Numbered from the stretch's first letter, positions 23,066 to 34,211 are shown. The stretch: DNA of 64,000 nucleotides from Ashinkailepas kermadecensis (GCA_034440615.1 JAOTOM010004955.1:234001-298000); one strand, 5' to 3'. A program made the numbers and translations. The notes: generated by a model from the letters alone, not told the origin.

Positions 23066-23258
23066 TGTCAGGTTTTCTTTCCTTCGTCGTTATCGGCAGA
23101 TAAATAGTGCTTTTCGTTCTGTCCCGAATCGTACTGTTGGACCTTCATTGCAGGTCTGGCATTAGCCACGCCAGCACAGAGTGCCTTATTCCCCCACGTG
23201 TTTAACCATATTTTCCTCTCTCTTTATATATATACATAGTGGCCTTCGCAATATTTAC

Positions 23259-23575
23259 CGCCCCGATAGCTCAGTTGGTTAGGGCGCCGGCCTGCATTCA
23301 CCCCTCCCCCCGCCTGTTCTGGCAAGATAGGGTTCGAGTCGCTTCGCACGCTCGCATTTACTACCGACTGGGAGGGTCAGCGACAACTGGCCCGATAGGG
23401 CCGGTGACGAGCTCCCGGAATAAGTGCATTGACGGCACCTTAAACGCCCGGTTGAAATTTGTCCGTTGAACTGGAATTCGTCGAATTGGTGGCGGGGCCA
23501 GTGTTCACGCAACAAGCTCTCTTAGCAATAGAACCCTGGTTCATAAAGCCACCCCAGGAAGAATTCCACTAAATT
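23259..23575 (+). mobile_element. tRNA-derived SINE (family A), copy 3
   Basis: Best preserved of the three copies. CGCCCCGATAGCTCAGTTGG opens the element with a perfect A box (TAGCTCAGTTGG), and GGTTCGAGTCG provides the B box. The body ends with CACGCAACAAGCTCT, GAACCCTGGTTCATAAAG and an AATTCCACTAAA tail. A GGGGGGAGGGG-like insertion lies between the boxes, making their spacing longer than in a tRNA. Confidence 0.88.
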
Positions 23576-23982
23576 TATATTGAAAAATGAAATGACCGAA
23601 GTCCGAGAAGTTGGGAACTCTTCAGATGTTCGCCCCACCTCGAGAACAAATCCTGGCTAAGCCACAGGGTGTATCAACTTACCCCGCAGGTTTTCTGGTG
23701 CACGCTGCAACATGTTATGGAAGATTGCGAGCACGGTGTAGCGACAAACGATAGAAGCATTTCCCCGTTGCAAAGCTAAGAGAACAAAGTAATTCTAACG
23801 GACAAGTCAAGTTAGCAAGTAGTCGACAAAATATAAATCAAGGTGAAGCAAGCGTTAAAACTACTTTCGCTAAAAAAAGTGCCACACCACCATCCCACAT
23901 CCGCGTATGGAAAGGACTTGCGCCTATTTTTGGCAGGGTGAAGAGGGCATCAGAAACAACGTCTGTGGTAGCCACGACAACC
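23576..23982. other. No gene seen
   Basis: Spacer between SINE copy 3 and the family B SINE. Nothing is recognised. Confidence 0.3.
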
Positions 23983-24144
23983 GGTTGGTTGGTTATTGGT
24001 TTTACAACACGTCGACCGATGAGTCATATAGCGTCGCCAATCTCTCACGCAGATTGGTCGCGGGCGAAGAGTAGCGACAGGTGAGACTCGAATCCGCAAT
24101 CTTTCGATTGTGAGACAAGCATCTTACCCCAAGACCACTCGTCC
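23983..24144 (-). mobile_element. Short tRNA-derived SINE (family B), copy 1
   Basis: Read on the minus strand it starts GGGGACGAGTGGTCTTGGGG (A-box region), has GATTCGAGTCTCACC at the B box, and ends in a TAAAACCAATAACCAACCAACC tail. It is ~88% identical by eye to the copy at 31568-31730. I see no target-site duplication around this copy. Confidence 0.85.
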
Positions 24145-24724
24145 CCTGGATACAGGGTTTAGGATACCGTCCACACGTAGTCAGGAAAACCACAAGAGGA
24201 GCATCAATTTAAATTACCTTAGCTGGCCATCAGTCCGGTTGAGTTGAAGGCTCAACTGTAGATACGTGCATAAACGTGTTGCAATGCCACGCCATTACGT
24301 AAAAGCATTTGGGACGCAAATTACATCCCACACTTTGGGTTTGTTAGATTAGACCCGTGATGGTTGGTCTGGCATGATCACGTGGTGAAGTTACTCCACC
24401 GATATATGATTTTCTGTGGTGAAAACCCAACATTCCTTGTCTCATCTAGTGTATTTTCGGTTGCTAAAGGGGAGGGCGCCCCTTGGCTGCGACTCCGGCT
24501 TTATACTTCTAGAGTAAACTATGCTGAATTAACCAGACCCGGCACCCCTACGCTGGGGACCGAAATGAACGTGCCGGGAGCCATACAAAATCAACGGAGG
24601 CCCTCGAAGTGCACCGGAACCATCAAAGTGCAGCCGGGGCCTTCAAAGCACTCCGTAGTCGCAGACAGGATGAGGACTCAAAAAGCGACATGGCCCCTAA
24701 GAAACAAGTGCACCTCGCATCAGG
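24145..24724. other. No gene seen
   Basis: Contains a GC-rich GGGAGGGCGCCCCTTGG piece of the 'GCGCCCCTCC' family near 24470-24720. Nothing here is coding. Confidence 0.35.
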
Positions 24725-25175
24725 GTTAAAATAATTGTTTTTCGTTAGGCGAGATGTCGAAATTTGCCATGGAATTAGTTTCATTTAAAATGCTTTTGAT
24801 ATCTTTCAGACTCAAGTTTGAGCCAATGATGTGGGTATTTATGAATGTACCCTTATCATTTGTTTTGAAATTTATAATTTAAGAAGAGCTATATTCGGGA
24901 TAAGAATAATACTGACTATGCTATAAACTGGTATTGCATGCCATATCATATTATAGGTAATCCCTTTACCTGAAATTGAGTTGCGAAATGTACGTGTATC
25001 ACCATTCCTTATCGAGAGCATGTACATGCTACTTATAAACGAGATAATGTTAGAAAGGAGACACGAAGACTTCATAAGCATGCATCAAGGAGCAGGATGT
25101 CGATACTTCTTGGAGAAGGATGTCGATTGTGTTCAGTGGTATATTCCACCCTATTTCCCGAATAATTTATCACTG
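24725..25175 (+). repeat. Dispersed ~460-bp repeat (family R), copy 2
   Basis: Collinear with copy 1 from GTTAAAATAATTGTTTTTCG to AATAATTTATCACTG. It differs by point changes and a 6-base deletion near 25130. Confidence 0.85.
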
Positions 25176-25673
25176 CCTCGCACCCACGGGCGGCTCACAA
25201 AGGTGGGTAAGGTAGACATTCTTTACCCACGCGTGAAAACAGCGTCATGTTCAACGGACATTTCTGTAATGAGCACGACCACAAATATCCAAATTCCTGG
25301 TAAAAATGTATCTCCTTTCAGTCCAGCGGCAGATACAAGGAGGGAGAGCTCTAGGAGCATCCGCCCTCCCCCTGCAAGGTCAGCGCCCCTCCGACCACAA
25401 AGTGCACCTCTCGAATTTGTCAGCTCGAGGCACCCCTCCCGGTACTTTCGCAGAGTACATCGCCAGCACACGATACGCTCTGCCACTCCGAGATCACTGA
25501 AAGTTGTCGAAAAAAGAGCATTGACATTCAGTATGACACACAACCGCCTCTCGACTGTTTGGGCTTCTGGACACCGCTGTTGATTATATAACGCCCAATC
25601 GTCTCTGCTAAATGCATGAAAACATCGGCGCCCAGCTCGTGTATTGGCAATCCGGTCCGACAGGGGCTGAATG
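25176..25673 (-). other. PMS1 3' flank with 'GCGCCCCTCC' repeat piece at 25330-25440
   Basis: This should contain the PMS1 3' UTR on the minus strand. A dispersed repeat piece (CAGCGCCCCTCCGACCACAA, CTCGAGGCACCCCTCCCGG) lies within it. No clear AATAAA was found close to the stop. Confidence 0.4.
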
Positions 25674-25823
25674 TCAGTGGCCCAGTCGGTGCAGTGGCGC
25701 CCCTAGCGGCCGGCCGTGGAAACAGACGCCAGTCAGCTCATCAGCCAGCTCGTCCACCAGCGGAGCCACTTCGTCCGCTGACATGTGAGCGCCAGCTCCT
25801 TGTGAAATTCGCACCGCCTCCGC
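25674..25823 (-). CDS. PMS1: PMS1 exon 12 (C-terminus and stop)
   Basis: Fifty codons including the TGA stop at 25674. Acceptor CTGACAG|GCGGAG is phase 0, directly continuing exon 11. The translation begins AEAVRISQG and contains MSADEVAPLV and CFHGRP, aligning with the last ~45 residues of vertebrate PMS1 (GEAVRLSRQ, LSKEDIQDII, CVHGRP). The CxHGRP motif is conserved across MutL C-termini. A 17-base unit (AAGGTCCACGGGTCAG) is duplicated just upstream of the acceptor. Confidence 0.88.
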   Translation of the reverse strand, partial: AEAVRISQGAGAHMSADEVAPLVDELADELTGVCFHGRPLGAPLHRLGH

Positions 25824-27156
25824 CTGTCAGCAGCGGGCCGAAGGTCCACGGGTCAGAAGGTCCACGGGTCAGAAGAACAGACACATTGGATGTCAGACGG
25901 ATGGTACTGAAAGGACAGAGTGGTCAGAGTGAGAGGAATTGGAGAGATGGTCCAGGAAAGCAGAATTAAGGGCGTCAGATGAGGACAGAGGGTGAAAGGA
26001 ACATATCAGAGGGGTTAGAGTGATGGGAGGGCTCGGTGAGCCAGCAGGACAGAGCAAAATAAAAAGACGATATAAAGAGCAGGAGCACTGCCCAGTGATA
26101 CCCAGTGCTTTTGCTGACCACTGCCAGGAATTGATTGAGTGATTATGCTACCTATATGAACATACTGCTATATCTGGCGGGGATCTCACGATGAGTGAAC
26201 ACAATTGCGGAATTACATGTCTGACACGACCCACATCAGCTTTCCCATGCTTAAATATGCAATTTTACAAACTCTGGGCTACTGTTTGGAGTTGGATACT
26301 ACTGAGTGACCTGAAGTTCAAAAACCACCAAAAGAATGGTTTCACTTGCAATATTAACTCTTGGGGATCCAAGGAATGGACGAAAAGACTCAGCTAGGTA
26401 AATTCGGTGAGTACATACTGTAACGTGAAATACTACATCCATGACAACTACTGACCTGGAACAGTAGCCTATGATTCTGAAGGAACTGGCTCTGAGTGAG
26501 CTGACTATAGGAGGCAAGTTTGGCCCCATTTTCAGTTGGCTGCAAGACATAATAAAAACCCGAGATTTGTGCTGAAGACAGAAATAAAATACAACATTTT
26601 CTAAATGATGTGTACATATAAGTACATGTTGCATTGCTGAATGATCAACTACAAGTTGGCTAAGTTCGCATGAGCTGGATTATATATTATGGATTTTAAG
26701 CATGAAACTGACATGGACCAATGAAAGATGTAGGCAAAATGGAAAAATAGAGGACTTCAGATGTACAAATTGCATTGGCCACATGCCATTTTCCACCAAA
26801 CTACTGACTGGACATATAGACAGGTCTGTGGCCAATTCAGAATGCAATACAAGCACTGAATGGGAGATTTCGGTCCCATGGAAAAAAAACAGCCACCAAT
26901 TTCATTGCACCATTCCTAGATAATTATTTCTTGGTGATTAAACCATGGAAACTCATTAAGAAACAGAAACTCATTAATACACATTCTTGTTGATATTGGG
27001 GTTCACAGGCACATCGGCTGTGTGGGTTTTACAGTGCCCACATTAACAGTACTTGATGAATCAAAATTATGGGCCTTGCTTCAATGTTCAAATGAAAAAC
27101 TTCACCCACTCCCCAGAATGTTCTGGGCATCCATCTGACCAAGCCCCAGCACCAAC
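25824..27156 (-). other. PMS1: PMS1 intron 11
   Basis: AT-rich intron from GTTGGT to CTGACAG. No recognisable mobile element or exon inside; the 111- and 68-codon frames near 26190-26630 match nothing known. Confidence 0.6.
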
Positions 27157-27613
27157 CTGGAGCCAGCTGATGGCCTTCGCTGGTCGACACTGGGCCACCG
27201 TCGCCGACTGGTGGCACACGATCTTTGTCAGCAGTTCCGCCAGATCCGCGACGCCATACACCCTGAAGCAGTCGGCCATGGCCACCACGTGCACCGCCAG
27301 TCCTGCCGCCACAGGCACCACCTCCACACAGAAGCCACTGCCGAGCAGCCGCTCGTCCGTGACGCGCGCGCCATCTCTGGGCAGCTGGATCAGGCACGAG
27401 TACTGCGCATCGCCGACGTCGGCGCTAGTGATGCGGATCGGTTCCGCCACCGGTTGGCAGGGGAAGCGATAGGCGGAGCACAGCCGAGCGCAGATGGACA
27501 CCTCGGACAGCCTCAGCGCGTTGACGAGCAGCAGCTGCTGGGAGTGCAGCACCAGCCAGGCGGCGTGTGACTGTGTCGGTCCGATGACACGTGTCCGGGA
27601 CCAGTCCGAGCCG
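27157..27613 (-). CDS. PMS1: PMS1 exon 11 (MutL C-terminal domain)
   Basis: Encodes residues ~821-973: AAWLVLHSQQLLLVNALRL, then LLGSGFCVEVVP, MADCFRVYGVADLAELL and CRPAKAISWLQ. It aligns with human LMTSKTEVMLLNP through MANCLPFYGVADLKEIL and CRPRKVISYLE. The donor is CTCCAG|GTTGGT (phase 0). The acceptor CTTCCACAG|CGG at 27613 is the one candidate whose phase fits exon 10 (phase 2 meeting phase 1). The acceptor and first ~30 coding bases are part of a 67-68-base tandem duplication (see finding). Confidence 0.87.
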
Positions 27614-27722
27614 CTGTGGAAGGTCGAGACGGCTGACAGCAACTCACGGCAGGGACACGTGTCCGGGACCAGTCCGAGCTGCTGTGGAAGGTCGAGACTG
27701 CTGACGGCAACTCACGGCAGGG
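27585..27722. repeat. 67-68-bp tandem duplication across the exon 11 acceptor
   Basis: Two copies, GACACGTGTCCGGGACCAGT... through ...CAACTCACGGCAG, differ at only a few positions. Each carries a CTTCCACAG acceptor on the minus strand. The copy nearer the gene's 3' side is the one used in the model. Confidence 0.85.
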
Positions 27723-29310
27723 ACACGTGCACGCACAAGATGGCAGCGGTGGGGGCACTCGGGAGTTGGTATGATTAATGTAATATTTTAATATCAGTAT
27801 GCCTATTTTGTGTGAAGAAAAATAGGGCAAAATGGAAAGATATTGGACGAAAATAAAATAAGAATATTACTCATATACATATCACGCCTGCAAGACATAA
27901 CTATGCCTACTTACGTACGAACTAAAAAAATGCATGCTTCATTTAAATTCCTGAAAAATAAACGCATTGTAGACGTGCGCAATCATACTGTTGGTGGTGA
28001 ATTGGTGTTTAGGGGCGCGTCGACTGCAAAGGTCATTTTGCGCCCATCCAATCATACTGTTCATAGGAGTTTGGGTACTTACCCAATGTGTGTTGGGTAT
28101 ACCAAACACACATTGGGTATTTTCCATGGCATCAACTTAAAATTAATGGAACATAAAAATACCTCCTTTTCTACTTCTTTCTTTCTGTTTTTCTCTCATA
28201 ACATACCTACATCTGCGTCCCCATGAGAAAAACCACAAAACACATATACTGACACTGGAACTAAATTGATTAGTTGAAACAGAAAACAATGTCAATGGAA
28301 GGCAGCTGTTTAAAGAAAATTACGCCAACTAGCGGCATATATCATGGTGAGGCAGGTTTCCTCAGTTATTTAAAATAGTGACCAAGGGATAAACTTCTTG
28401 AGTGTGAATACACATCAAGACAATGTGATTACATGCGCAGTGTCAAGTTTTGAAGTCACTTTGAAGTCTAAGTTCAAAGTGAACTTAGAACAGATATACA
28501 CAAGGGTTTTCTATAATACACATAACTGCCAGGCCTATGAACAAAAAATATTTCTTGTGACATACAACACATTTTGGCTGCAGCTGGCACCAATTGGCAA
28601 GCTCTTTATTTATCGGAAACATGGCTTAATTAAGACACTTGTGCTTCGAAATGAACAATTACAAAATATTTCCAACAAGTCGAAGGCACGGAGGGGGAGA
28701 GGGGTTCAGCTTCCATTCACAATAAATTGAAATGAAGAGAAAGACGGATATTGTAGATGAACTCGATGAAGCTTCTGCTGTGGAAATTACACTTCGAACT
28801 CAAGATATACTAACAGATCTAGTGTCAAGTCACAAGTTTATCAAAGCCCTACTTTCCCCAAAAATAAATTCCTTGATGGCACTGCAAAATTGCTGCCAAT
28901 GATAGAGAATGGATTGAAGCATATAATCATAGCGGGATATTTCAACAATATGCCAACTATAAAAATGACAGAAATGTGCAGATTCTCAACTAAATTATCA
29001 CGAGTTTTCTGCCCAGTCACAAATCCTACTCGGCTACGAAATACTGCCAGCTTCGTATAGGACAAAATGTTCATCACTGATTATTCGTGCATCTCTTCAG
29101 GTACAGGCATAGGGTGTTCCGGGTGCGTCAATCTGTCCTGGAACGCCCCACGCACGAAACAAACATACAATCTGCACTATTAGGAGCCAGAATGGCCCCT
29201 GCTAATGCCGGACTGTCCACCGCTACACAGGCGCGGTCCGGCCGCAGCTGCACACATCTGTCTCGACCCACATCTGCAGGCCAATGACCCCGCCGCCGAC
29301 AGTCGCTCAC
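27723..29310 (-). other. PMS1: PMS1 intron 10 (5' part)
   Basis: AT-rich, with a hairpin at 28080-28119 and a 'GGGGCGCGTCGACTGCAAAGGTCAT' segment near 28012 that resembles the tail of the family B SINE. No exon seen. Confidence 0.5.
28080..28119. repeat. Inverted repeat around TACCCAATGTGTGTT
   Basis: Arms at 28080-28096 and 28102-28119 are reverse complements apart from a 1-base bulge. The loop is GTATA-like. Confidence 0.7.
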
Positions 29311-29505
29311 GGTTGAGGCTCGCCGGCGGCGGCAGCCTCCAGCCGATCGCAGAGGCCGCCGATCGACATGGCGACGGTGCGGCGACGGCGCGACCTCGCC
29401 ACGGGCGTGGTCGGCGCCGCCAGCCGACGCAGCTGGGGCGTCACGCCCACACATCGCCGGATGGTCTTCTGCGGCGTCGCCACCAGCCCCGCCAGCTTCG
29501 CCTGC
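29311..29505 (-). CDS. PMS1: PMS1 exon 10 (linker to C-terminal domain)
   Basis: Sixty-five codons encoding a basic segment with QAKLAGLV, RRRRTVAMSIGGLCDRL. It aligns loosely with human QPKLDELLQ and IKMVQIPFSMKNL. The donor CAACC|GTGAGC and the acceptor GGTTGCAG|GCAGGC give phases that join exons 9 and 11 correctly. Similarity is modest, so the 5' border is less certain than for the other exons. Confidence 0.68.
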
Positions 29506-29625
29506 CTGCAACCGCGGCGCAGTCGGAGGTCATTTCGAGGAGCACCGCTGCTGCTGCTGCTCGCGAGCGACTGCTGCACAGTCGCACGAGAAGCACCGCT
29601 CAGAAGGGGTGGACGTCGGGAGCGG

Positions 29626-29745
29626 CACACACCGCACACACGACTTCGATGGCGATGCTCACGACGAAACCGCGCCGACACACACCGCACACACCGCACA
29701 CAGGACTTCGATGGCGATGCTCACGACGAAACCGCGCCGACAATC
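29626..29745. repeat. ~62-bp tandem duplication in PMS1 intron 9
   Basis: The unit containing GACTTCGATGGCGATGCTCA and CGACGAAACCGCGCCGACA is present twice, with CACACACCGCACA runs between the copies. Confidence 0.85.
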
Positions 29746-30479
29746 CAAGTCGTGTACCATCACACACCGTTCGCCGGCACTTTAATCACTTGTAATTCAA
29801 TCGCACCAGTGCCAAGCAAAAGAGTGCTCAACACCAGTACCACGCAACCAACCCGCCGTGCACTGGTCACTGCACCGTTGAATAACTTCATCGACACCAG
29901 CTGCTCTCAGAGTCGGCTCTCGTCACCTACCTGGCCAATTTCACGTTTGCTTTTGCCATCACACCGTTTGTTAACAAACGGTATGATACAAATCACAGAT
30001 TGTGCTAAATCACGTGTCACAAAGATTAGTGGTTTGTAATCGCAAAGGCGTAGTTCGACCACGATTTCGTACTTGTTTTAGAAACGGTGTAATCTTAATG
30101 ATGAATGCGATTCTCCATCAGTAACCCACGATTATAATGCTTATGGCATGCAGAGAATATTCGTGCGAATGTTAAGAGTTTCATTTGTGTGTGATTAGGT
30201 ACATATGTCGCTGAAAAGGCATTCACAAAGTTGCGTCAATGAATGATAATAGTCTTCAGATCTGTGCTTACAAATCGGCCACTTTTGGCGACATGGACGG
30301 ACTTCCCTTCTTTCCCCAGGAAAATTACGTAATCTACAGGACGAGCTCAATAAAAAAACAAAAAACATTGCGGGCTCAGTGGGTCGGTCCGGACGGACCA
30401 AAGAGAGTAAAAGGAGCGTAACCAGCCAACCCCATAATCTTTTTGTACCCTCTTCTTGTTGTGCCCGCCAGGAAAGCTC

Positions 30480-30900
30480 GAGATTATCACCTCCCTACCG
30501 TTCAATGGGATTTTCAACCAAATCCGCTCTTAGAGGAATAGGCGGTCCCTGAGAGGAAAAGGCGCCCTCCCCCAGCATCTTCAAGCGAACACCCCTCCCC
30601 CTCACCAAAGGAGACTAAAAAACGGAACAAACCCTTCCCCACCCCCTCAACAAAGAAGATACAATCACGGAGCACACCCTTCCCCACTCCCTCAACAACT
30701 GAAATGCAATCACGGAGCCACGTGCGGCTACAAGAGGAGGGGCACTGGCGGCATGTATCCTCACCTCCCCCGTGGAATGGTGGGGCGCCTATCCGGCCAT
30801 GAAAGGCTTCCCTCTAGCAACCTCGAGTGCACCCCCCCCGCATTTCCAAACCAGAGGCGCCCCTCCGAGGAAGGAAACGTGCTCCGCTCCATGAACATCC
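30480..30900. mobile_element. 'GCGCCCCTCC' family repeat fragment
   Basis: Purine/pyrimidine-biased sequence with CCAGAGGCGCCCCTCCGAGG near 30848 and two copies of a ~48-base CAACAAA/CTGAAGATACAATCACGG-type unit at 30645-30720. It is related to segments at 14.7-15.15 and 55.4-55.7 kb. Confidence 0.5.
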
Positions 30901-31567
30901 GCGCAGCCGCCCTTTATCTAGCCAACCACTCTCCATTTCACACACAGGCACGGCTAAATGAACACTGGATAGAGGGTAAACCAAGTTACTCGTGAAGCCG
31001 GAGTGAAATTATTATTGGTCTTGTGATGCTATGTGTGGCCAGGATACATCCCGGTTCCTGCTACTAAATTAGAATGGTTTATTGGGAATATCCTATAGCC
31101 TAAAAATAAAATCCTGAGATCGGAAAGACTGCTGAACGCTGAACTAGAGCTTCCAAGTTATGCAAAATTGTGATAGATGAATACAGAATAATTAAAAATC
31201 CCCGGCCAGGCAAAATTTGCATCCTGCAGATGGCATATTTGTAACCACTACCTTGATTCAGTTAGGTGGCGTTGTGCTCTGCCAACCGCCAGCGATGAGG
31301 TACACTTTTCGCCAAATTGAAATTCAATCTACAAAAACAAGCATAGTAGAACTTACTGCATTTAAAGTAAGTTAAAGTCCACAAATCCATCGATCTGTTT
31401 AGCTATTTTGTAACGATTGGTAGTCTTTATTTACTTGAACTACATATTTACTTGGAATATACTTAATCAAATACAATGCGTATTTCGCGTACGCTGCTCT
31501 TCATTAGCATGTTATTTATATATAATTAAACTTCAATATCTGCATAGTTTTCTGCATAGAATAACAG

Positions 31568-31730
31568 GGTTGGTTGGTTATTGGTTTTACGACACGTCGA
31601 CCGTTGAGCCATATAGCGTCACCAATCTCTCACTCCGATTGGTCGCGGGCGAAGAGTAGCGACAGGTGAGACTCGAACCCACAATCTTTCGATTGTGAGA
31701 CGAGCATCTTACCCCTAGACCACTCGCCCC
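31568..31730 (-). mobile_element. tRNA-derived SINE (family B), copy 2, full length with target-site duplication
   Basis: A 163-base element flanked by CATAGAATAACAG (31555-31567) and CATAGAATAGCAG (31731-31743), a 13-base target-site duplication with one mismatch. On the minus strand the tRNA-like head GGGGCGAGTGGTCTAGGGG...GGGTTCGAGTCTCACC carries A and B boxes. The tail is TAAAACCAATAACCAACCAACC. It is intact and inserted in PMS1 intron 9 in the same orientation as the gene. Confidence 0.9.
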
Positions 31731-32150
31731 CATAGAATAGCAGGGAATTGGTATGGAATAACATACAAGTGCACTACATTCAATTCATTGTATTACGCAC
31801 ATTATTAAGGTTGTCTTTCATCTACCAGTTAGTTCCGAAGTTTGTTGCCAGTTAGGTGCCGAAGGCACACCCCTGGTTTTTTCCACATCTTCCAGTTAGG
31901 TTCTGTTTCACTTCGTTCCGCTAGATGGCAACCGCTCAAAGATTCAGGAATGCGTTTGTTTACAAAAGAAGCTGGCTGGTACGAATCGTTAGGAATTACA
32001 CGGTTGTGGCGAAAAGCGATTGGTTGCGGTCTACAGGTATTCGGCACCGGAGCATGTGTGAACAGTTGTGTGCCACATCCATCTTACCTGACGTCGTCTG
32101 TGCACCACATCCACCTTATCGGACATTCTCTGTTTACCCAACCATCTCAC

Positions 32151-32292
32151 CTGACGTCCTCCCCATAGCGAAGCTGATCCTGACGAGCCCTCTCCTCATA
32201 CTGGCGTCGATCGGCCGGCAGTGCTGCCTTCCAGCCGCTAGCCAGCGCCGAGCTCAGGGCTCCCAGCTCCATGGTCGGGTCCAGGTTCAGGT
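32151..32292 (-). CDS. PMS1: PMS1 exon 9 (second half of HMG box)
   Basis: Encodes LNLDPTMELG, SGWKAALPADRRQYEERARQ and RYGED. It aligns with the HMG-box helices of human PMS1 ([20 protein letters not shown]). The donor GTCAG|GTGAGA is near-consensus, and the acceptor CTATGCAG|ACCTG gives a Tyr codon across the exon 8/9 junction. The acceptor is the last unit of the minisatellite that fills the end of intron 8. Confidence 0.9.
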
Positions 32293-32735
32293 CTGCATAG
32301 GTGGCAGCACCAGTCAGTCTAAAGTCTGCACAGGTGGCAGTACCAGCCAGGCTGAAGTCTGTCCAGGTGACAGTGCCAGGTCTGGGGTGAGATCTATCCA
32401 GGTGACAGCACCTGATTTGGGGTGAGGTCTGTCCAGGTGACAGCACCCAGTTTGGGGTGAGGTCTGTCCAGGTGACAGTACCCGGTTTGGGGTGAGGTCT
32501 GTCCAGGTGACAGCACCCAGTTTGGGGTGAGGTCTGTCCAGGTGACAGTACCCGGTTTTGGGTGAGATCTGTCCAGGTGACAATACCCAGTTTTGGGTGA
32601 GATCTGTCCAGGTGACAGTACCCGGTTTGGGGTGAGATCTATCCAGGTGACAGCACCTGATTTGGGGTGAGGTCTGTCCAGGTGACAGCACCCAGTTTGG
32701 GGTGAGGTCTGTTCAGGTGACAGTACCAATAGTCA
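32286..32735. repeat. Minisatellite (~35-36 bp) at the 3' end of PMS1 intron 8, block 1
   Basis: About 13 units of GGTGAGGTCTGTCCAGGTGACAGCACCCAGTTTGG. On the minus strand each unit reads GTGCTGTCACCTGGACAG|ACCTCACC, which mirrors the real exon 9 acceptor GTGCTGCCACCTATGCAG|ACCTGAACC. Units nearest the exon are the most diverged from the array consensus and the closest to the real splice site. Confidence 0.9.
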
Positions 32736-32904
32736 TACTCGTATATTGAGTTCTCCATATTCATGGCCTTTCAGCACTCGCGTCAATACATGGTTCAATG
32801 ATAAAAGAGAAACTCGAATTATGAAAACACTAAATAACGCAAAACGTCAATCGAAAAAGATAAAGTGATAAAACATGCCATCAAATACGCCCCTGAGCAT
32901 CAAC
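32736..32904. other. AT-rich interruption of the intron 8 minisatellite
   Basis: Non-repeat sequence splits the array into two blocks. Confidence 0.6.
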
Positions 32905-33150
32905 CCTCTGTGGGGTGAGGTCTGTCCAGGTGACAGTACCCGATTTGGGGTGAGGTCTGTCCAGGTGACAGTACCCGATTTGGGGTGAGGTCTGTCCAGG
33001 TGACAGTACCCAGTTTTTGGAAGGTCTGTCCAGGTGACAATACCCAGTTTTGGGTCAGGGCTGTACAGGCAGCAATTCCAGGGCTCTGGTGAGGTCTGTC
33101 CAGGTGGCAGTGCCAGGGTTAGTGTCGGGTCTGTACAGGACGCAACAATA
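32905..33150. repeat. Intron 8 minisatellite, block 2
   Basis: Six to seven further units of the same ~36-base repeat, becoming degenerate towards 33150 (GGTCTGTACAGGACGCAACA). Confidence 0.85.
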
Positions 33151-33750
33151 CCAGGGATGCTGTCGGGACGACATTGGTGTACAGAACTATGGTGGCGGCA
33201 GATGTCCGTACATACTATTTTCCCATTAACATGGTCATTACGGCCTCCAACAGCACTCACCCAATTGTAGACACAACAGCATTACTAGGGTTTATTTCTG
33301 ATGCCCTGAACTAGGATCGGGCTCCTTTAATATATGCGGAGCACCCGAATCAAAATCACAAGGCGACAATTACTGTCAAATTTAGTTTCTGATCTAACAG
33401 GACAACACAAGGAGTGCAGGAATAAAATTAAATGGGGCACAATTTAACATTTCCTTTTAGTACACGGAATAAGTGATATATTTTATGCTACGAAAAATTG
33501 CATCTCATCTAGTGAAAAGGTCAGGATTGTTCAATAGGCATATTGCCACCAAAGCAATATTTGTCTGAGTCCTGGCGGTGTGTACGCGTACGAAAAACAG
33601 TCTCGAACACAAATGGATCCGAATAAGCGAACCCGATTTTACCCCGGCCCGGCGGGTCGGGTCGTTTGACTATCTGACCCCACACCTGAAATCAAAGAAT
33701 GGCAATCACATTCTACAATTACGAAACTGCTGATTAACGTGGATGGACCT
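33151..33750. other. PMS1: PMS1 intron 8, unique part
   Basis: No exon or element recognised. Confidence 0.4.
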
Positions 33751-33754
33751 CTAC

Positions 33755-33915
33755 TGTGGAGACCGCGAGGATCAGCCCTACGTCTGGAAGACAGCGGGGA
33801 TCAGCCCTACGTCTGGAAGACAGTGGGAACCGCCCTACGTCTGGAAGACAGCGGGGATCAGCCCTACTTTAAGAAGACAGCGAGAATCAGCCCTACTTCT
33901 GGAAGACAGCAGGAC
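33755..33915. repeat. 29-bp tandem repeat in PMS1 intron 8
   Basis: Five to six units of GGGGATCAGCCCTACGTCTGGAAGACAGC type. Confidence 0.9.
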
Positions 33916-34211
33916 ATCCTTCATCGGGGGCACAACGGTTCGACTCCCTCCCATTTGAAGATACGGGGCGACACCCTCCGCGTTAACAGGTAGCGCAATG
34001 ATCTCCGAGCCTCCCGTCGGTGGTATCGCATATGACGACTGGTGGCAAATTCATTCACTCGAAAATCAAGTCCATTCATTCATAGCATCAAAAAAAACTT
34101 GAGCGAGAGGATGACGGCATTCCGAATTCGTTTTGCATCAGTTGTTGGAAGGGAACAATTCAGCATTGGGGGCATGCCCCCAACAGTTTTTGTAAGGACC
34201 ACACATCTACC

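Larger units (their letters stand above)
29506..32150 (-). other. PMS1: PMS1 intron 9
   Basis: Contains the 62-bp duplication, a GC-rich 'GCGCCCCTCC' family piece at 30480-30900 and family B SINE copy 2 at 31568-31730. No coding sequence recognised; a small extra exon cannot be excluded because the human protein has a longer segment here. Confidence 0.55.
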
